Shown here: positions 9,908-18,660 of the stretch, piece by piece
Numbering within the stretch: the first letter of the stretch is position 1
Layout: every line of letters begins with the position of its first letter
NCBI RefSeq assembly: GCF_002217475.1
Contig: NZ_MUHH01000021.1
Span: forward strand, 1 to 41,660
From: Flavobacterium tructae
GTDB lineage: Bacteria; Bacteroidota; Bacteroidia; Flavobacteriales; Flavobacteriaceae
DNA length: 41,660 bases
Reading direction: 5' to 3'
Notes under the pieces: model-generated
The model's database searches: none
Told to the model about the DNA's origin: nothing
What the model saw: the letters and a program-made list of their open reading frames with translations, nothing else
Translations under genes and position numbers: made by a program

Positions 9908-11217
9908 TATAATAATTCTATTTTAATTATTTCGTTTGTTGTATTCTCGATTTTAAAGCGTTCATCCTGTCTGATTCCGATAACCCACACAATCTGATTA
10001 TCTGAGCATAAAATCCAAATTTTTTCCTTTTCAATCAGCGATAATTTTTCATCCTTAAAAAGTTTGCTGAGCTTTTTAGATTTCCCATTCATTCCAAAGG
10101 GATGAAAAACATCTCCCTCCTTCCATTTACGCAAAATAAGAGGAAAACGGATTTTTTCAGCGTCCACAAATATAGCTTTATTTGAATCTATTGTAATGTC
10201 GTCTACCTGACAAAGCCTCAATTTTAAGGGAAAATTAACGTCTTGCTCCCCTGCACTAATTTCGAATACTTCATTTTCTTCTAATTCAGAAATTGGACTC
10301 AAAATCAGAGTATCTCTGTTTTTCAACAATCGAAAATCAGCCGAAAAAACCTGTTTACCGGATTGTCCCTCTACCAAATCATAAATATCATTCCAGGCCA
10401 CGAAACCAAATTCATTTAACCATTGATACAAATACGATTTGTAATTGGGTAATTTCTTTAGCTGATTCAAGTCAAAGTGAATATCTTCTCCCTCTTCTTT
10501 TGCTACTTGCTGGTAAATCATGATCGAAGCATCCTCAACCATTTCTTGTGATTCCTGCAAATACTCTTGCGTTTTTTGAAAGGCATTTAAAAAATTTGGA
10601 TTGATTTCTTTCAAGATCGGAACAAGATCATGGCGAATTTTATTTCGAAGGTATTTATTGGACGCATTACTGCTGTCTTCCCGCCACAGTATATTGTTTT
10701 GCTTTGCATATTCTAAAATTTCGGCTCTGGAAAAAGGTAAAAGTGGACGAACAATTTTATCATTTTGCTCCGGAATCCCAGTCAGCCCGTCTAATCCTGT
10801 CCCTCGGGTTAGATTGATTATGAAAGTTTCGAGATTGTCGTCGGCATGATGTGCCGTTAAAATATAGTCGAAATTTTCGGTTTCCAGAAGTTCATAAAAC
10901 CAGTTGTAACGCAATTCCCGAGCTGCAACCTGAGTGGATAATTTATAATCTTTGGCAAAAGCCTCGGTATCAAATTGAGTACTAAAAATCGAAATACCAT
11001 TCTCGTCACAGTACTTTTGAATAAAATCCTGATCTCCAAAACTTTCTAATCCACGCAATTGAAAATTACAGTGCAAAACGGCGATCTCAAACGGTAATTG
11101 CTGAAACAGATGGAGCAAAACCATGCTATCCAATCCTCCGCTTACTGCCAGAAACAGCTTTTTATCCTCCAGAAATGGAAATCTTACAGCGAGATGATTT
11201 TGAAATTTTAAAAGCAT
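9907..11217 (-). CDS. tilS: tRNA(Ile)-lysidine synthetase TilS
   Basis: A 436-residue cytoplasmic enzyme that converts C34 of the CAU-anticodon tRNA(Ile) to lysidine using ATP and lysine, so that it reads AUA. The PP-loop signature AVSGGLDSM lies at residues 24-32, followed by the family segments TAHHADDNLET and NLTRGTGLDGLTGI and the LREDSSNAS-like segment (here WREDSSNASNKYLRN). The C-terminal TilS_C domain (about 350-436, with FHPFGMNGKSKKLSKLFKD) is present, so it is full length. It overlaps the downstream dsbD start by one base. Its upstream region carries a pair of identical 16-base repeats that could be an operator. Confidence 0.95.
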   Translation of the reverse strand: MLLKFQNHLAVRFPFLEDKKLFLAVSGGLDSMVLLHLFQQLPFEIAVLHCNFQLRGLESFGDQDFIQKYCDENGISIFSTQFDTEAFAKDYKLSTQVAARELRYNWFYELLETENFDYILTAHHADDNLETFIINLTRGTGLDGLTGIPEQNDKIVRPLLPFSRAEILEYAKQNNILWREDSSNASNKYLRNKIRHDLVPILKEINPNFLNAFQKTQEYLQESQEMVEDASIMIYQQVAKEEGEDIHFDLNQLKKLPNYKSYLYQWLNEFGFVAWNDIYDLVEGQSGKQVFSADFRLLKNRDTLILSPISELEENEVFEISAGEQDVNFPLKLRLCQVDDITIDSNKAIFVDAEKIRFPLILRKWKEGDVFHPFGMNGKSKKLSKLFKDEKLSLIEKEKIWILCSDNQIVWVIGIRQDERFKIENTTNEIIKIELL

Positions 11218-11269
11218 TTATAAATGTAAAAATTTAATTCAATATAATAGAGAAAGTTTTTTTAATCTT

Positions 11270-11325
11270 AAAATTGTACGAATTTACACTATATTTACAA
11301 ACTGCAACTAAAATTGTACGAATTT
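11270..11325. promoter_or_regulatory. Pair of identical near-palindromic 16-mers upstream of tilS
   Basis: AAAATTGTACGAATTT occurs at 11270-11285 and again at 11310-11325, exactly 40 bases apart. The core AAATT-GTACG-AATTT is nearly palindromic. The pair lies between the tilS start (11217) and the pabB stop (11376), in the position of a tilS-dsbD control region. The arrangement suggests binding of a dimeric regulator to two helical faces, but no regulator can be named. Confidence 0.45.
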
Positions 11326-11375
11326 TATTTATTTTAACATTCCCACATGCAATACATTAATCGAAAATATATTGG

Positions 11376-12662
11376 TTATTGCAAAACTTCGTGCATTGCT
11401 TTTGCCTTTAACAGACATTCTTCGTACTCTTTTTCAGGAATCGATTGAGAAGTAATCGCACTTCCAACTGAAAACGAAACATATTTATTTTCCTGATTGT
11501 ACAAGATACTCCTTATCACCACATTAAAATCGAAATCACCTTCAGGCGTAAAATAACCGACAGCACCACTGTACAGACCTCGTTTGGTTTCTTCCACATT
11601 TTCAATAATCTTCATGACCGAAATTTTTGGTGCTCCCGTCATGCTTCCCATTGGAAAAGTGGTTCTTAAAACATCTATTGGTGAATACTGCGGATCTATT
11701 TTTGAAGTGATGGTTGAAATCATTTGGTGCACCTGCAAAAATGAGTAAATTTTACAAAGTTCCGTTACTTCAACAGAACCTTTCTGTGCCGTATGCGACA
11801 AATCATTTCGTACCAAATCGGTAATCATAATGTTTTCAGCACGTTCTTTCGCATCTGATGCTAAAAACTGCTTTAATTTTTCATCTTCAACCGAATCTGA
11901 AGATCGTTTTGAAGTTCCTTTTATTGGTTGAGAAATTAAAGTTTCACCAACTTTTTTCAGGTATCGCTCCGGAGAAGCCGAAAGCAAATATTGTTTATGA
12001 TTCTTAAAAAATACCGAAAACGGAGCCAGTGATATTGCATTTAACTTCTGAAATTTCTCTAAGGGGTTAATTTCGGCAGTCTCAGCAAAAAATTCCATAC
12101 AAAAATTGGCCTCATACATATCACCTACATGAATGTGCTCCAGCATTTTGTTTACTTTTTCAACGTAAGCTTCTTTTGAAATACGTTGTTTGACTTCAAT
12201 GCTACTTACCGTTTCAAAAGCATCATATTTACTATCAACGACTTCTTCATAATCCTCTTCCAGCTCATCATCACAAAGCAATAAATATTGTATCTCAAGT
12301 TTATTTCCTTTTAACGTAAAAATCTTTTTAGGCTGAAAGAAAAACAAATCCGGAAAATCTAAACCGTCAAAATTTGATGATGTGAGGTTTTCCGTATCAT
12401 TTTTTAAATCATAGGAAAGATATCCAAAAAGCCAGTCTTTAGTCGTTTGCTGATATTGTTTCAGATCTTCAAAAGCATTATGAAAATCTGTTTTTAAAGA
12501 GGTAAAAGCATCCACTGCCAAAACAAAATCAAAGCTTGAATATTCCTGTGGATACGAATTACTATCCAAAAAAATTACCTCTCGAAATTGTTGTGACCAG
12601 CTTAAAAGCTGCTGTTTAAAATGCTCTGGATCTGAAATGTCTTTGTAAATGGTAACTCTCAA
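11376..12662 (-). CDS. pabB: Aminodeoxychorismate/anthranilate synthase component I-type enzyme (PabB-like)
   Basis: A 428-residue chorismate-binding enzyme, most likely PabB, which aminates chorismate to 4-amino-4-deoxychorismate for folate. The catalytic C-terminal domain shows the family segments QPIKGTSKR, DLVRNDLSHTA, FPMGSMTGAPKISVMKIIENVE and RGLYSGAVGYF. PIKGT, instead of the PIAGT usual in TrpE, favours PabB over anthranilate synthase. No glutaminase (PabA) gene is adjacent. There is no early ATG: I chose TTG at 12662 (protein MRVTIYKDIS). Another TTG at 12686 would overlap the putative -7 box at 12684-12691. The isochorismate synthase alternative is unlikely given the PIKGT motif. 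Confidence 0.88.
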   Translation of the reverse strand: MRVTIYKDISDPEHFKQQLLSWSQQFREVIFLDSNSYPQEYSSFDFVLAVDAFTSLKTDFHNAFEDLKQYQQTTKDWLFGYLSYDLKNDTENLTSSNFDGLDFPDLFFFQPKKIFTLKGNKLEIQYLLLCDDELEEDYEEVVDSKYDAFETVSSIEVKQRISKEAYVEKVNKMLEHIHVGDMYEANFCMEFFAETAEINPLEKFQKLNAISLAPFSVFFKNHKQYLLSASPERYLKKVGETLISQPIKGTSKRSSDSVEDEKLKQFLASDAKERAENIMITDLVRNDLSHTAQKGSVEVTELCKIYSFLQVHQMISTITSKIDPQYSPIDVLRTTFPMGSMTGAPKISVMKIIENVEETKRGLYSGAVGYFTPEGDFDFNVVIRSILYNQENKYVSFSVGSAITSQSIPEKEYEECLLKAKAMHEVLQ

Positions 12663-12683
12663 AAATAGGTAAATTTTAGGCCT

Positions 12684-12711
12684 CAAAATTACAACAAAAA
12701 AAATCCTTCAA
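12684..12711 (-). promoter_or_regulatory. Candidate Bacteroidota promoter for pabB
   Basis: Read on the minus strand, TTG (12711-12709), a 17-base spacer and TAATTTTG (12691-12684) match the TTG / TAnnTTTG pattern of the primary sigma factor of this phylum. Transcription would start near 12677, leaving a leader of about 15 bases before the TTG start at 12662. Confidence 0.45.
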
Positions 12712-12939
12712 TAAAATATTAAACAAAAAATATTGGCACACTTTTTAGTATATCGAATTAACAAGAATACTCAAACCTTTTTTGCCTATTGATAAAATAC
12801 ACTTCTAAAAAACACAGCCGGTAAAGACTAACACAGATTGAATTCGTTATACCAAAAAATCGATAAAAATTTCCCTAGTCTCTCCCTGAAAAACGGATTC
12901 TCTAAATTATTACTCAACCCATTAAATCTAAAAAACTTT

Positions 12940-13836
12940 ATGAAAACAATTGCCAACCTTGGATTGACTTCCTTAGTGCTTATCATCTTATTCTTTTCCT
13001 GCAAAAAATTCGATCCCGCTACATCAGAAAACCCTGCAGACCAACAAACTACAACAGACAGCACTGCGGTTTCTTCATCGGCAGCAGTGGAAAAAAAAGA
13101 CGGTAAGCAAAAATTTATTCGCACTGCCGACATTAAATTTAAGGTAAAAAACGTCGTTAAATCTACTTATGCAATTGAAAACGCCACTCAGAAATTTGGA
13201 GGTTTTGTAACCTACACCAACTTACAAAGCACCATTCGTGATCAGGTTAAAACCAAAATCAGTCAGGATAGCACTCTAGAAACCACTAAATATACGGTAC
13301 AAAACGACATTACAATCCGTGTTCCTAATACACAGCTCGATACCGTTATTAAAATCATAGCCAAACAAATTGATTTTCTGGACTTCAGACTTATCAAGGC
13401 CGATGATGTTTCTTTAAAGTTATTATCCAACCAGCTTTCGCAAAAAAGAAACACTGTTACACAAAAAAGGGTCGAAAAAGCAATTGATGCTAAGGGCAAA
13501 AAAATCAATGATGTTATGGAAGCTGAAAATGCGCTGGCGAACCAGAAAGAAGCCAATGATAACAGCATTATTGAGAAATTATCCTTAGAGGATCAAATCA
13601 ACTTCAGTACCATAACTTTACAACTGTATCAAAACGAAACGATAAAACAGGAGATAATAGCCAGCGAAAAAGACAGCGATGCTTACAAACCTAATCTGGG
13701 AATTCAAGTCATCGATTCGCTAAAAAATGGCTGGTACATTCTTGAAACGATCTTTGTTTTTCTAATTAATTTGTGGCCATTTCTTTTGATTGGTTTTGGA
13801 GGATTTTTCCTTTACAAAAAATACTTTAAGAAATAA
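12940..13836 (+). CDS. DUF4349 domain lipoprotein
   Basis: A 298-residue envelope protein. I start it at the ATG at 12940 rather than the longer frame from 12838, because this places a classic lipoprotein signal at the N-terminus: MKTIANLG, a hydrophobic run, then FFSC with Cys as the lipidated residue. A serine/threonine-rich linker follows. The middle region (about 60-260: KFIRTADIKFKVKNV, FGGFVTYTNL, ITIRVPNTQLDTVI, INFSTITLQLYQ) matches the DUF4349 family, whose members have a coiled-coil insert between two beta-rich parts. A single C-terminal membrane helix ends in KKYFKK. Function is not known. It is divergent from pabB. Confidence 0.8.
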   Translation: MKTIANLGLTSLVLIILFFSCKKFDPATSENPADQQTTTDSTAVSSSAAVEKKDGKQKFIRTADIKFKVKNVVKSTYAIENATQKFGGFVTYTNLQSTIRDQVKTKISQDSTLETTKYTVQNDITIRVPNTQLDTVIKIIAKQIDFLDFRLIKADDVSLKLLSNQLSQKRNTVTQKRVEKAIDAKGKKINDVMEAENALANQKEANDNSIIEKLSLEDQINFSTITLQLYQNETIKQEIIASEKDSDAYKPNLGIQVIDSLKNGWYILETIFVFLINLWPFLLIGFGGFFLYKKYFKK

Positions 13837-14043
13837 GAAAAGTGTTAAAAAACAACAATTTCATAAGAAAAAAATCGTTATATTTGATATAGCATTCTAT
13901 TTATCTCAAAATAGAACGATAATGACTGTCAAATTCTCAATATAAAAGTCATACAAATTACTTTTTATCATTGGTGAGTTCAGATTATAACGTTTTCCAA
14001 AAATAAATTAGACTTTTTTAACCCATTAAAAATCTTACGTATT

Positions 14044-14418
14044 ATGAAAATTGCTACCATTATTGTCCGTGTTTTAATTGGCCTTTTGTTATTATTCGCT
14101 TCTCTTAGTTTTTTCTTCAAACTGGCTCCGGAACCAGAAACTACCGGTGATTTTAAAGCTTTTAATATGGGGCTTGTTGCCTCAACTTATTTATTACCAT
14201 TAGCAAAATCAATCGAACTACTTTGCGGAATTGCGTTTGTAACAGGACGATACGTAACACTAGCCAATATACTGATCTTACCCATTACGGTAAATATCTT
14301 GTTTATTAATTACTTTCTTGCGCCACAAGGATTGCCGTTGGCAATATTACTATTCCTGGCTAACTTGTTTTTAATCTACAGATATTGGGATAATTACAAA
14401 AGCGTTTTCACCAGATAA
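14044..14418 (+). CDS. DoxX-like small integral membrane protein
   Basis: A 124-residue protein with four hydrophobic helices (about 5-25, 45-65, 70-92, 95-113), a pattern and length typical of the DoxX/DoxD-like superfamily. The segment SIELLCGIAFVTGRYVTLANILILPITVNI matches the usual third-helix region of the family. The exact role in bacteria is mostly unknown; some members are linked to redox or quinone chemistry. A TATATTTG box at 13879-13886 could drive it with a leader of about 150 bases, but no good TTG box was found. It ends before a very strong terminator. Confidence 0.7.
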   Translation: MKIATIIVRVLIGLLLLFASLSFFFKLAPEPETTGDFKAFNMGLVASTYLLPLAKSIELLCGIAFVTGRYVTLANILILPITVNILFINYFLAPQGLPLAILLFLANLFLIYRYWDNYKSVFTR

Positions 14419-14439
14419 TCTATTTTTCACTTTAGATTT

Positions 14440-14488
14440 AAAAAGCAAACCCGACAGATTTAAAAACCTGTCGGGTTTGCTCTTTTTA
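14440..14488 (+). terminator. Strong Rho-independent terminator after the DoxX-like gene
   Basis: AGCAAACCCGACAG (14444-14457) pairs with CTGTCGGGTTTGCT (14468-14481) to give a 14-bp GC-rich stem, then TCTTTTT. It is among the strongest hairpins in the window. Confidence 0.9.
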
Positions 14489-14999
14489 CTACTTACACTA
14501 TTTTGCTTTAAAATCAGAATAAAAAGGACCAAAAAATGAGACCTTAAGCATACCAATATTATCTTTTCTGATAAAGCTGGCTTTTCCCGATACTTTCCTC
14601 TCACTCGTCTTTTATGACATTATAGCCCCTGTTATTTACCTTATCTCTATATTATTACTTAAAAGAATAATAACAACCCTTATTTAGAATCTGATCTGAC
14701 AATTTTAATATTTACTAAAAAAATTTTAGCCCTTCAAAACTACCTTTTTTGAATTCTTCAGTGCTCTTAAAACAAAGTATCTCTACCATTTTTTGGCTTC
14801 TGTAAAAACAAAACTACAAGCTTAATTATCAAACAATTAAACCATATACATCTGCAAATACAACCTCAGAATCATACCTCTAATTTACGAAATTTTTTCT
14901 GAACTTTTTCATTTTTAGACTCAAATATTACAAGAATAAAATTCAATTCTCCGAATACTTTTACTAAACAATTATATTTGATGAAAATTTCCATTTTAC
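14489..14999. other. Gene-free AT-rich stretch
   Basis: About 510 bases contain no convincing ORF, RNA or repeat on either strand. The only element noticed is a TATATTTG box at 14973-14980, suitably placed to start transcription of the gene at 15000 with a very short leader; a TTG partner is not evident. Confidence 0.4.
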
Positions 15000-15653
15000 A
15001 TGAAAAAATATTTACTCGCCTTCTTATTATTGTTTGTTCATTTTTCCAGATCACAATCTATAAAATCTGTAGATTCGCTGACGACCGAAATCTGTAAATC
15101 ATTGGTTCAAAATCAGGCTTTAGACAATGAAATCAGAATTAATACCATCAACAATTCTCATATCACTCCTTACCTGACAAAATTTAAGGATAGTATAGTT
15201 CAAAGAAGAGTATTTGAGCAGTTATTTTTCAGGTTACATAAAAACTGTAACGAATTTGTAGCTCTTTTTCCAAACGAATCCGAGAAAAGCAACTGGTCCA
15301 TGCAGAATGAAAAACCTCTTGATGAAATATCCAGAGAGGAATGTAATCATTTTGATGAATCTTCAAAATATTATTACATAGAAAATAGCGGCGCTAAAGT
15401 AGAAGTCACTTTAAGCGATCATTTATGGACAGAAAATTTCAATGATGGTACATTCTCAAAATTGCGTTACAAAAAGAAAGGCAGTTGCGAATTTGAACTG
15501 GAATTTATTGAAAGTAATAATCTGTCACGAAAAAATTTAAGTATTAAAGGCGACAAATATTTGTACCATTTATATAAAGAAGAAAATGGAACTTATAATG
15601 TCTATTTAAAAAATAAAGAAACGTATTATATTTTTACCATAATAAGGCAATAA
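15000..15653 (+). CDS. Small secreted protein of unknown function
   Basis: A 217-residue protein that I do not recognise. Residues 1-18 form a signal peptide (MKKYLLAFLLLFVHFSRS, then QSIKSVD). The rest is soluble, charged and beta-rich near the C-terminus (EFELEFIESNNLSRKNLSIKGDKYLYHLYKEENGTYNVYL). Four cysteines are scattered after the signal, without a known motif. Start and length are supported by the signal peptide and by the TATATTTG box about 20 bases upstream. It is a single-gene unit, closed by a hairpin shared with lpdA. Confidence 0.7.
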   Translation: MKKYLLAFLLLFVHFSRSQSIKSVDSLTTEICKSLVQNQALDNEIRINTINNSHITPYLTKFKDSIVQRRVFEQLFFRLHKNCNEFVALFPNESEKSNWSMQNEKPLDEISREECNHFDESSKYYYIENSGAKVEVTLSDHLWTENFNDGTFSKLRYKKKGSCEFELEFIESNNLSRKNLSIKGDKYLYHLYKEENGTYNVYLKNKETYYIFTIIRQ

Positions 15654-15690
15654 AAAACCCGTCAGAAATAATTCTAACGGGCTCTTAAGA
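15653..15690. terminator. Hairpin between convergent genes (secreted protein and lpdA)
   Basis: AACCCGTCAGAA and TTCTAACGGGCTC pair with one C-A mismatch around a four-base AATA centre. An A run lies on the left and CTCTT on the right. It sits between two convergent stop codons (15653 and 15706), so it probably serves both. Confidence 0.65.
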
Positions 15691-15705
15691 TATATTTTAC
15701 GTAAA

Positions 15706-17109
15706 TTATACGTGTAATGCTCTGTTATCAGTAGCTGCTAAAGCTGCTTCTTTTATTGCTTCAGCAAAAGTTGGATGCGCATGGCTCATTCTTGAGATAT
15801 CTTCAGCAGAAGCTTTAAATTCCATAGCTGTAACAGCTTCGGCGATTAAATCTGCTGTACGGGCTCCAATCATGTGAACACCTAAAACCTCGTCTGTTTT
15901 TTCATCAGCAAGGATTTTTACGAATCCATCTAAGTCAGCACTTGCTCTTGCACGTCCTAAAGCTTTGAATGGGAAGCTTCCTGATTTGTATTTAACTCCT
16001 GCAGCTTTCAATTGCTCTTCAGTTTGTCCAACTGCTGCAACTTCCGGCCAAGTGTATACAACACCAGGAATTAAGTTGTAATCGATATGCGGTTTTTGAC
16101 CCGCTAAGATTTCAGCAACCATAGTTCCTTCTTCTTCTGCTTTGTGTGCCAACATTGCTCCACGAACAACGTCACCGATAGCATAGATATTTGGAACGTT
16201 AGTTTGTAGATGATCGTTTACTTCTACTTGTCCCCTGTCAGAAATTTTTACTCCTGCTTTGTCAGCGTTCAATCCGTCAGTATACGGACGACGTCCAACA
16301 GAAACTAATGAATAATCTCCTTCTAAAGTGATTGTTTCTCCTTTTGCATTTTCAGCCTGAACCACAACAGCATCACCGTTTCTTTCTACTGATTTTACTT
16401 TGTGAGAAACGTAGAATTTCATTCCTTGTTTTTTCAATACTTTAGTCAATTCTTTAGACAAAGAACTATCCATTCCCGGAATGATTCTGTCCATGAATTC
16501 TACTACAGAAACCTGAGCACCTAAACGAAGGTAAACTTGTCCAAGCTCAATTCCGATTACTCCACCACCAATAATTACTAAGTGTTTTGGAACTTCTTTT
16601 AAAGCCAAAGCCTCAGTAGAAGTGATGATTCTTTCTTTATCAATTTTAATGAAAGGCAAAGAAGATGGTTTTGAACCTGTAGCAATTATAGTATATTTTG
16701 CTTCAATAGTTTCGGATGTTCCGTCAGCTTTTGTCACAGCAATGTGTGTTGCATCTACGAAAGAACCTAAACCATTAAAAACAGTAACTTTATTTTTATC
16801 CATTAAGTAGTTAACTCCACCTGCAGTTTGATCAACAACAGCTTGCTTGCGCGCGATCATTTTCTCTAAATTGATTTTCACATCACCTGAAACTTCGATT
16901 CCGTGATCTGCAAAATGTGCAATTTCCGCATAATGATGAGAAGACGATAATAATGCTTTTGAAGGAATACAACCTACATTAAGGCAAGTTCCACCTAAAG
17001 AGTTATACTTTTCTACAATTGCAGTTTTAAATCCCAATTGTGCGCAACGAATTGCTGATACATATCCGCCAGGACCTGAACCTATAATGACTACGTCAAA
17101 TGAACTCAT
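15706..17109 (-). CDS. lpdA: Dihydrolipoyl dehydrogenase (E3 component)
   Basis: A 467-residue flavoprotein that reoxidises dihydrolipoamide on 2-oxoacid dehydrogenase complexes and/or the glycine cleavage system, making NADH. The FAD-binding GSGPGGY lies at residues 10-16, the redox disulfide Cys42/Cys47 is in GGTCLNVGCIPSK, the NAD-binding GGGVIGIELG is near 180-190, and the C-terminal catalytic His-Glu pair is in HAHPTFAEA. It is full length. No E1 or E2 gene lies next to it, so it is probably a stand-alone E3 shared by several complexes. A TAATTTTG element (minus strand, 17144-17137) may be its -7 box. Confidence 0.95.
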   Translation of the reverse strand: MSSFDVVIIGSGPGGYVSAIRCAQLGFKTAIVEKYNSLGGTCLNVGCIPSKALLSSSHHYAEIAHFADHGIEVSGDVKINLEKMIARKQAVVDQTAGGVNYLMDKNKVTVFNGLGSFVDATHIAVTKADGTSETIEAKYTIIATGSKPSSLPFIKIDKERIITSTEALALKEVPKHLVIIGGGVIGIELGQVYLRLGAQVSVVEFMDRIIPGMDSSLSKELTKVLKKQGMKFYVSHKVKSVERNGDAVVVQAENAKGETITLEGDYSLVSVGRRPYTDGLNADKAGVKISDRGQVEVNDHLQTNVPNIYAIGDVVRGAMLAHKAEEEGTMVAEILAGQKPHIDYNLIPGVVYTWPEVAAVGQTEEQLKAAGVKYKSGSFPFKALGRARASADLDGFVKILADEKTDEVLGVHMIGARTADLIAEAVTAMEFKASAEDISRMSHAHPTFAEAIKEAALAATDNRALHV

Positions 17110-17204
17110 AGTTTGTCTATTTTATTTTTAGCGTTACAAAATTAAGGAATAAAGTTTTGTTTGAAGTTTAATTTTCAATGTTTTTTGGGTGAAATTTTAG
17201 ATGG

Positions 17205-17270
17205 AGTTTTAACCGTTAAGAGCACTAAGATTTACGCTAAGTTCGCAGAGATTAGCTATTTTTTGGTTTG
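17205..17270. repeat. Dispersed CTAAG-type repeat fragment
   Basis: AACCGTTAAGAGCACTAAG, GCTAAGTTCGCAGAG and ATTAGC form a degenerate non-coding block rich in CTAAG/TTAAG. A related block, CTTAGCCTCTCAGAATCTTA followed by GCACC, occurs at 17887-17912 between the SRPBCC and Lrp genes, and another at 25800-25990. Confidence 0.45.
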
Positions 17271-17393
17271 TGATAAATCTTACTTTTATATATTTTAAAA
17301 ACACGAAAAATAAAAAACACTGATAATCAGACAACAAAAAACATAAGCCAAAAATAAAATGTAAATTTGAAATCTAATCAATGCTAATTCAAA

Positions 17394-17852
17394 ATGGAAA
17401 AACTACAATTCAAAATAGAGATAAATGCAACGGCTCAAAAAGTTTATGAGGCGATGCTGGGTTTGAAAGATAAAAACACCTATGAACATTGGACAGCAGC
17501 ATTTAACCCAACTTCTACCTATGAAGGAAGCTGGGAAAAAGGCAGTAAAATTTATTTTGTAGGCCTGGATGAAAACGGAAAAAAGGGCGGAATGGTTTCT
17601 GAAATTGTAGAAAACCAACCAGCTAAATTTATATCTATAAGACATTACGGCTTCCTGGATGGCGAAACTGAAGTTACTACAGGGGAACAGGTTGAAAAAT
17701 GGACTGGCGGACATGAAAATTATTCCTATCAGGAAAATAACGGTATAACTACTGTCACTGTAGATCTGGATACAGTAGACGAATATTTAGATTATTTTAA
17801 AAGCACCTATCCAACGGCACTAAATAAACTAAAAGAAATTTCGGAGCGATAA
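17394..17852 (+). CDS. SRPBCC-superfamily (START-like/AHSA1-type) protein
   Basis: A 152-residue soluble protein with the pattern of the SRPBCC / Bet v1-like fold: an opening strand FKIEINATAQKVYEAML, the segment YEHWTAAFNPTSTYEGSWEKGSKIYF, a middle GGMVSEIVENQPAKFISIRHYG, and a C-terminal helix YLDYFKSTYPTALNKLKEI. Length and layout match the AHSA1-like SRPBCC domain. The ligand is unknown. A TAAATTTG box (17362-17369) sits about 25 bases before the ATG. It is divergent from lpdA and convergent with the Lrp gene. Confidence 0.8.
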   Translation: MEKLQFKIEINATAQKVYEAMLGLKDKNTYEHWTAAFNPTSTYEGSWEKGSKIYFVGLDENGKKGGMVSEIVENQPAKFISIRHYGFLDGETEVTTGEQVEKWTGGHENYSYQENNGITTVTVDLDTVDEYLDYFKSTYPTALNKLKEISER

Positions 17853-17913
17853 TTCCCTTAAATAATACTATTAAAAAAAACTAAACCCCTTAGCCTCTCA
17901 GAATCTTAGCACC

Positions 17914-18372
17914 TTAAAAAGAAATCACCGTTGAATTCTTCACTTCGCTAATCATAAACATACTTTGTGTGCTGCCAATATGTTGAAGCGAAGTCAGTTT
18001 TGTGACCAGGAATTCACGATACGCTTCCATGTCTTTTACCAAAACTTTTAAGATATAATCATAATCGCCGCTTACGTGGTGACATTCCAACACTTCGTTT
18101 AGCTTGGTTACTTCACTTTCGAATTTAGTTAGGAATTCCTTGGTATGCTGAATTAGTTTTAAATGACAGAAAACCACAAATCCTTTTTCAATTTTAGATT
18201 TATTCACAAGAGCGACGTAGTTTTTTATGATGCCTTCGCGCTCCAGTTTTTTAATTCTCTCATAAACCGCCGTCACAGAAAGATTGAGTTTTAAAGATAA
18301 TTCTTTGTTTGTTTTTTTACTGTCGGTTTGTAATAAAACCAGAAGTTTTTTATCTGTGGCATCTAAAGTCAT
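17914..18372 (-). CDS. Lrp/AsnC-family transcriptional regulator
   Basis: A 152-residue DNA-binding regulator. The N-terminal winged helix-turn-helix (about 4-60: LDATDKKLLVLLQTDSKKTN, SVTAVYERIKKLEREGIIKNY) and the C-terminal ligand-binding RAM/AsnC domain (about 65-145, with HHVSGDYDYILKVLVKDMEAY) are complete. It is divergent from a Cys/Met-metabolism PLP enzyme. This is the same arrangement as the Lrp-type regulator MdeR and methionine gamma-lyase in Pseudomonas putida, so control of that neighbour in response to an amino acid is the natural inference. A TAAATTTG box on the minus strand (18464-18457) could be its -7 element. Confidence 0.9.
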   Translation of the reverse strand: MTLDATDKKLLVLLQTDSKKTNKELSLKLNLSVTAVYERIKKLEREGIIKNYVALVNKSKIEKGFVVFCHLKLIQHTKEFLTKFESEVTKLNEVLECHHVSGDYDYILKVLVKDMEAYREFLVTKLTSLQHIGSTQSMFMISEVKNSTVISF

Positions 18373-18379
18373 GGCTTCA

Positions 18380-18652
18380 GTTTATGGTTTATAGTTGATG
18401 GTTTGTTCTTATTGTTATAAGATGAAAGAAAATCTATTAACTGATCTTACATCCATCAAATTTAGATTAAAAATCAGGATAAACACATTTTTATAGTTTT
18501 AAAATCTAATTATTCATTTCGTGATTGATTTATTTTCCAATTAGCTCTTATTTTGAAAAAGATTTCTTTCAAAAAAGAATATACGAGGTTCTTATTTTAA
18601 AGTAAAAGTCAAAATAGTGGTCTCAAAAAACCACAAACTATAAACCATAAAC
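18380..18652. repeat. Perfect 15-bp inverted repeat next to both divergent start codons
   Basis: GTTTATGGTTTATAG (18380-18394) is the exact reverse complement of CTATAAACCATAAAC (18638-18652). Read in the direction of each gene, the same 15-mer ends 7 bases before the lrp ATG and 8 bases before the ATG of the PLP enzyme. Similar AAACCATAAACTATAAACAG sequence also lies upstream of murQ (36112-36131), so it may be a dispersed repeat rather than a specific operator. Confidence 0.6.
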
Positions 18653-18660
18653 CACCAACT

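Noticed and set aside
11376..12662. Isochorismate synthase or TrpE for the chorismate-binding enzyme
   Set aside because: PIKGT and the lack of neighbouring trp or menaquinone genes favour PabB, though the glutaminase partner is not in view.
12838..12939. Longer start for the DUF4349 protein
   Set aside because: The extra 34 residues would hide the lipoprotein signal; the ATG at 12940 gives a clean signal peptide with FFSC lipobox.
14371..14604. A 77-codon minus-strand frame
   Set aside because: It lies across the strong terminator at 14440-14488 and overlaps the DoxX-like gene; its composition is that of antisense noise.
18373..18660. SAM-type riboswitch before the sulfur amino acid enzyme
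   Set aside because: No conserved helices or core motifs of SAM riboswitches could be traced; the gap is AT-rich with a dispersed inverted repeat.
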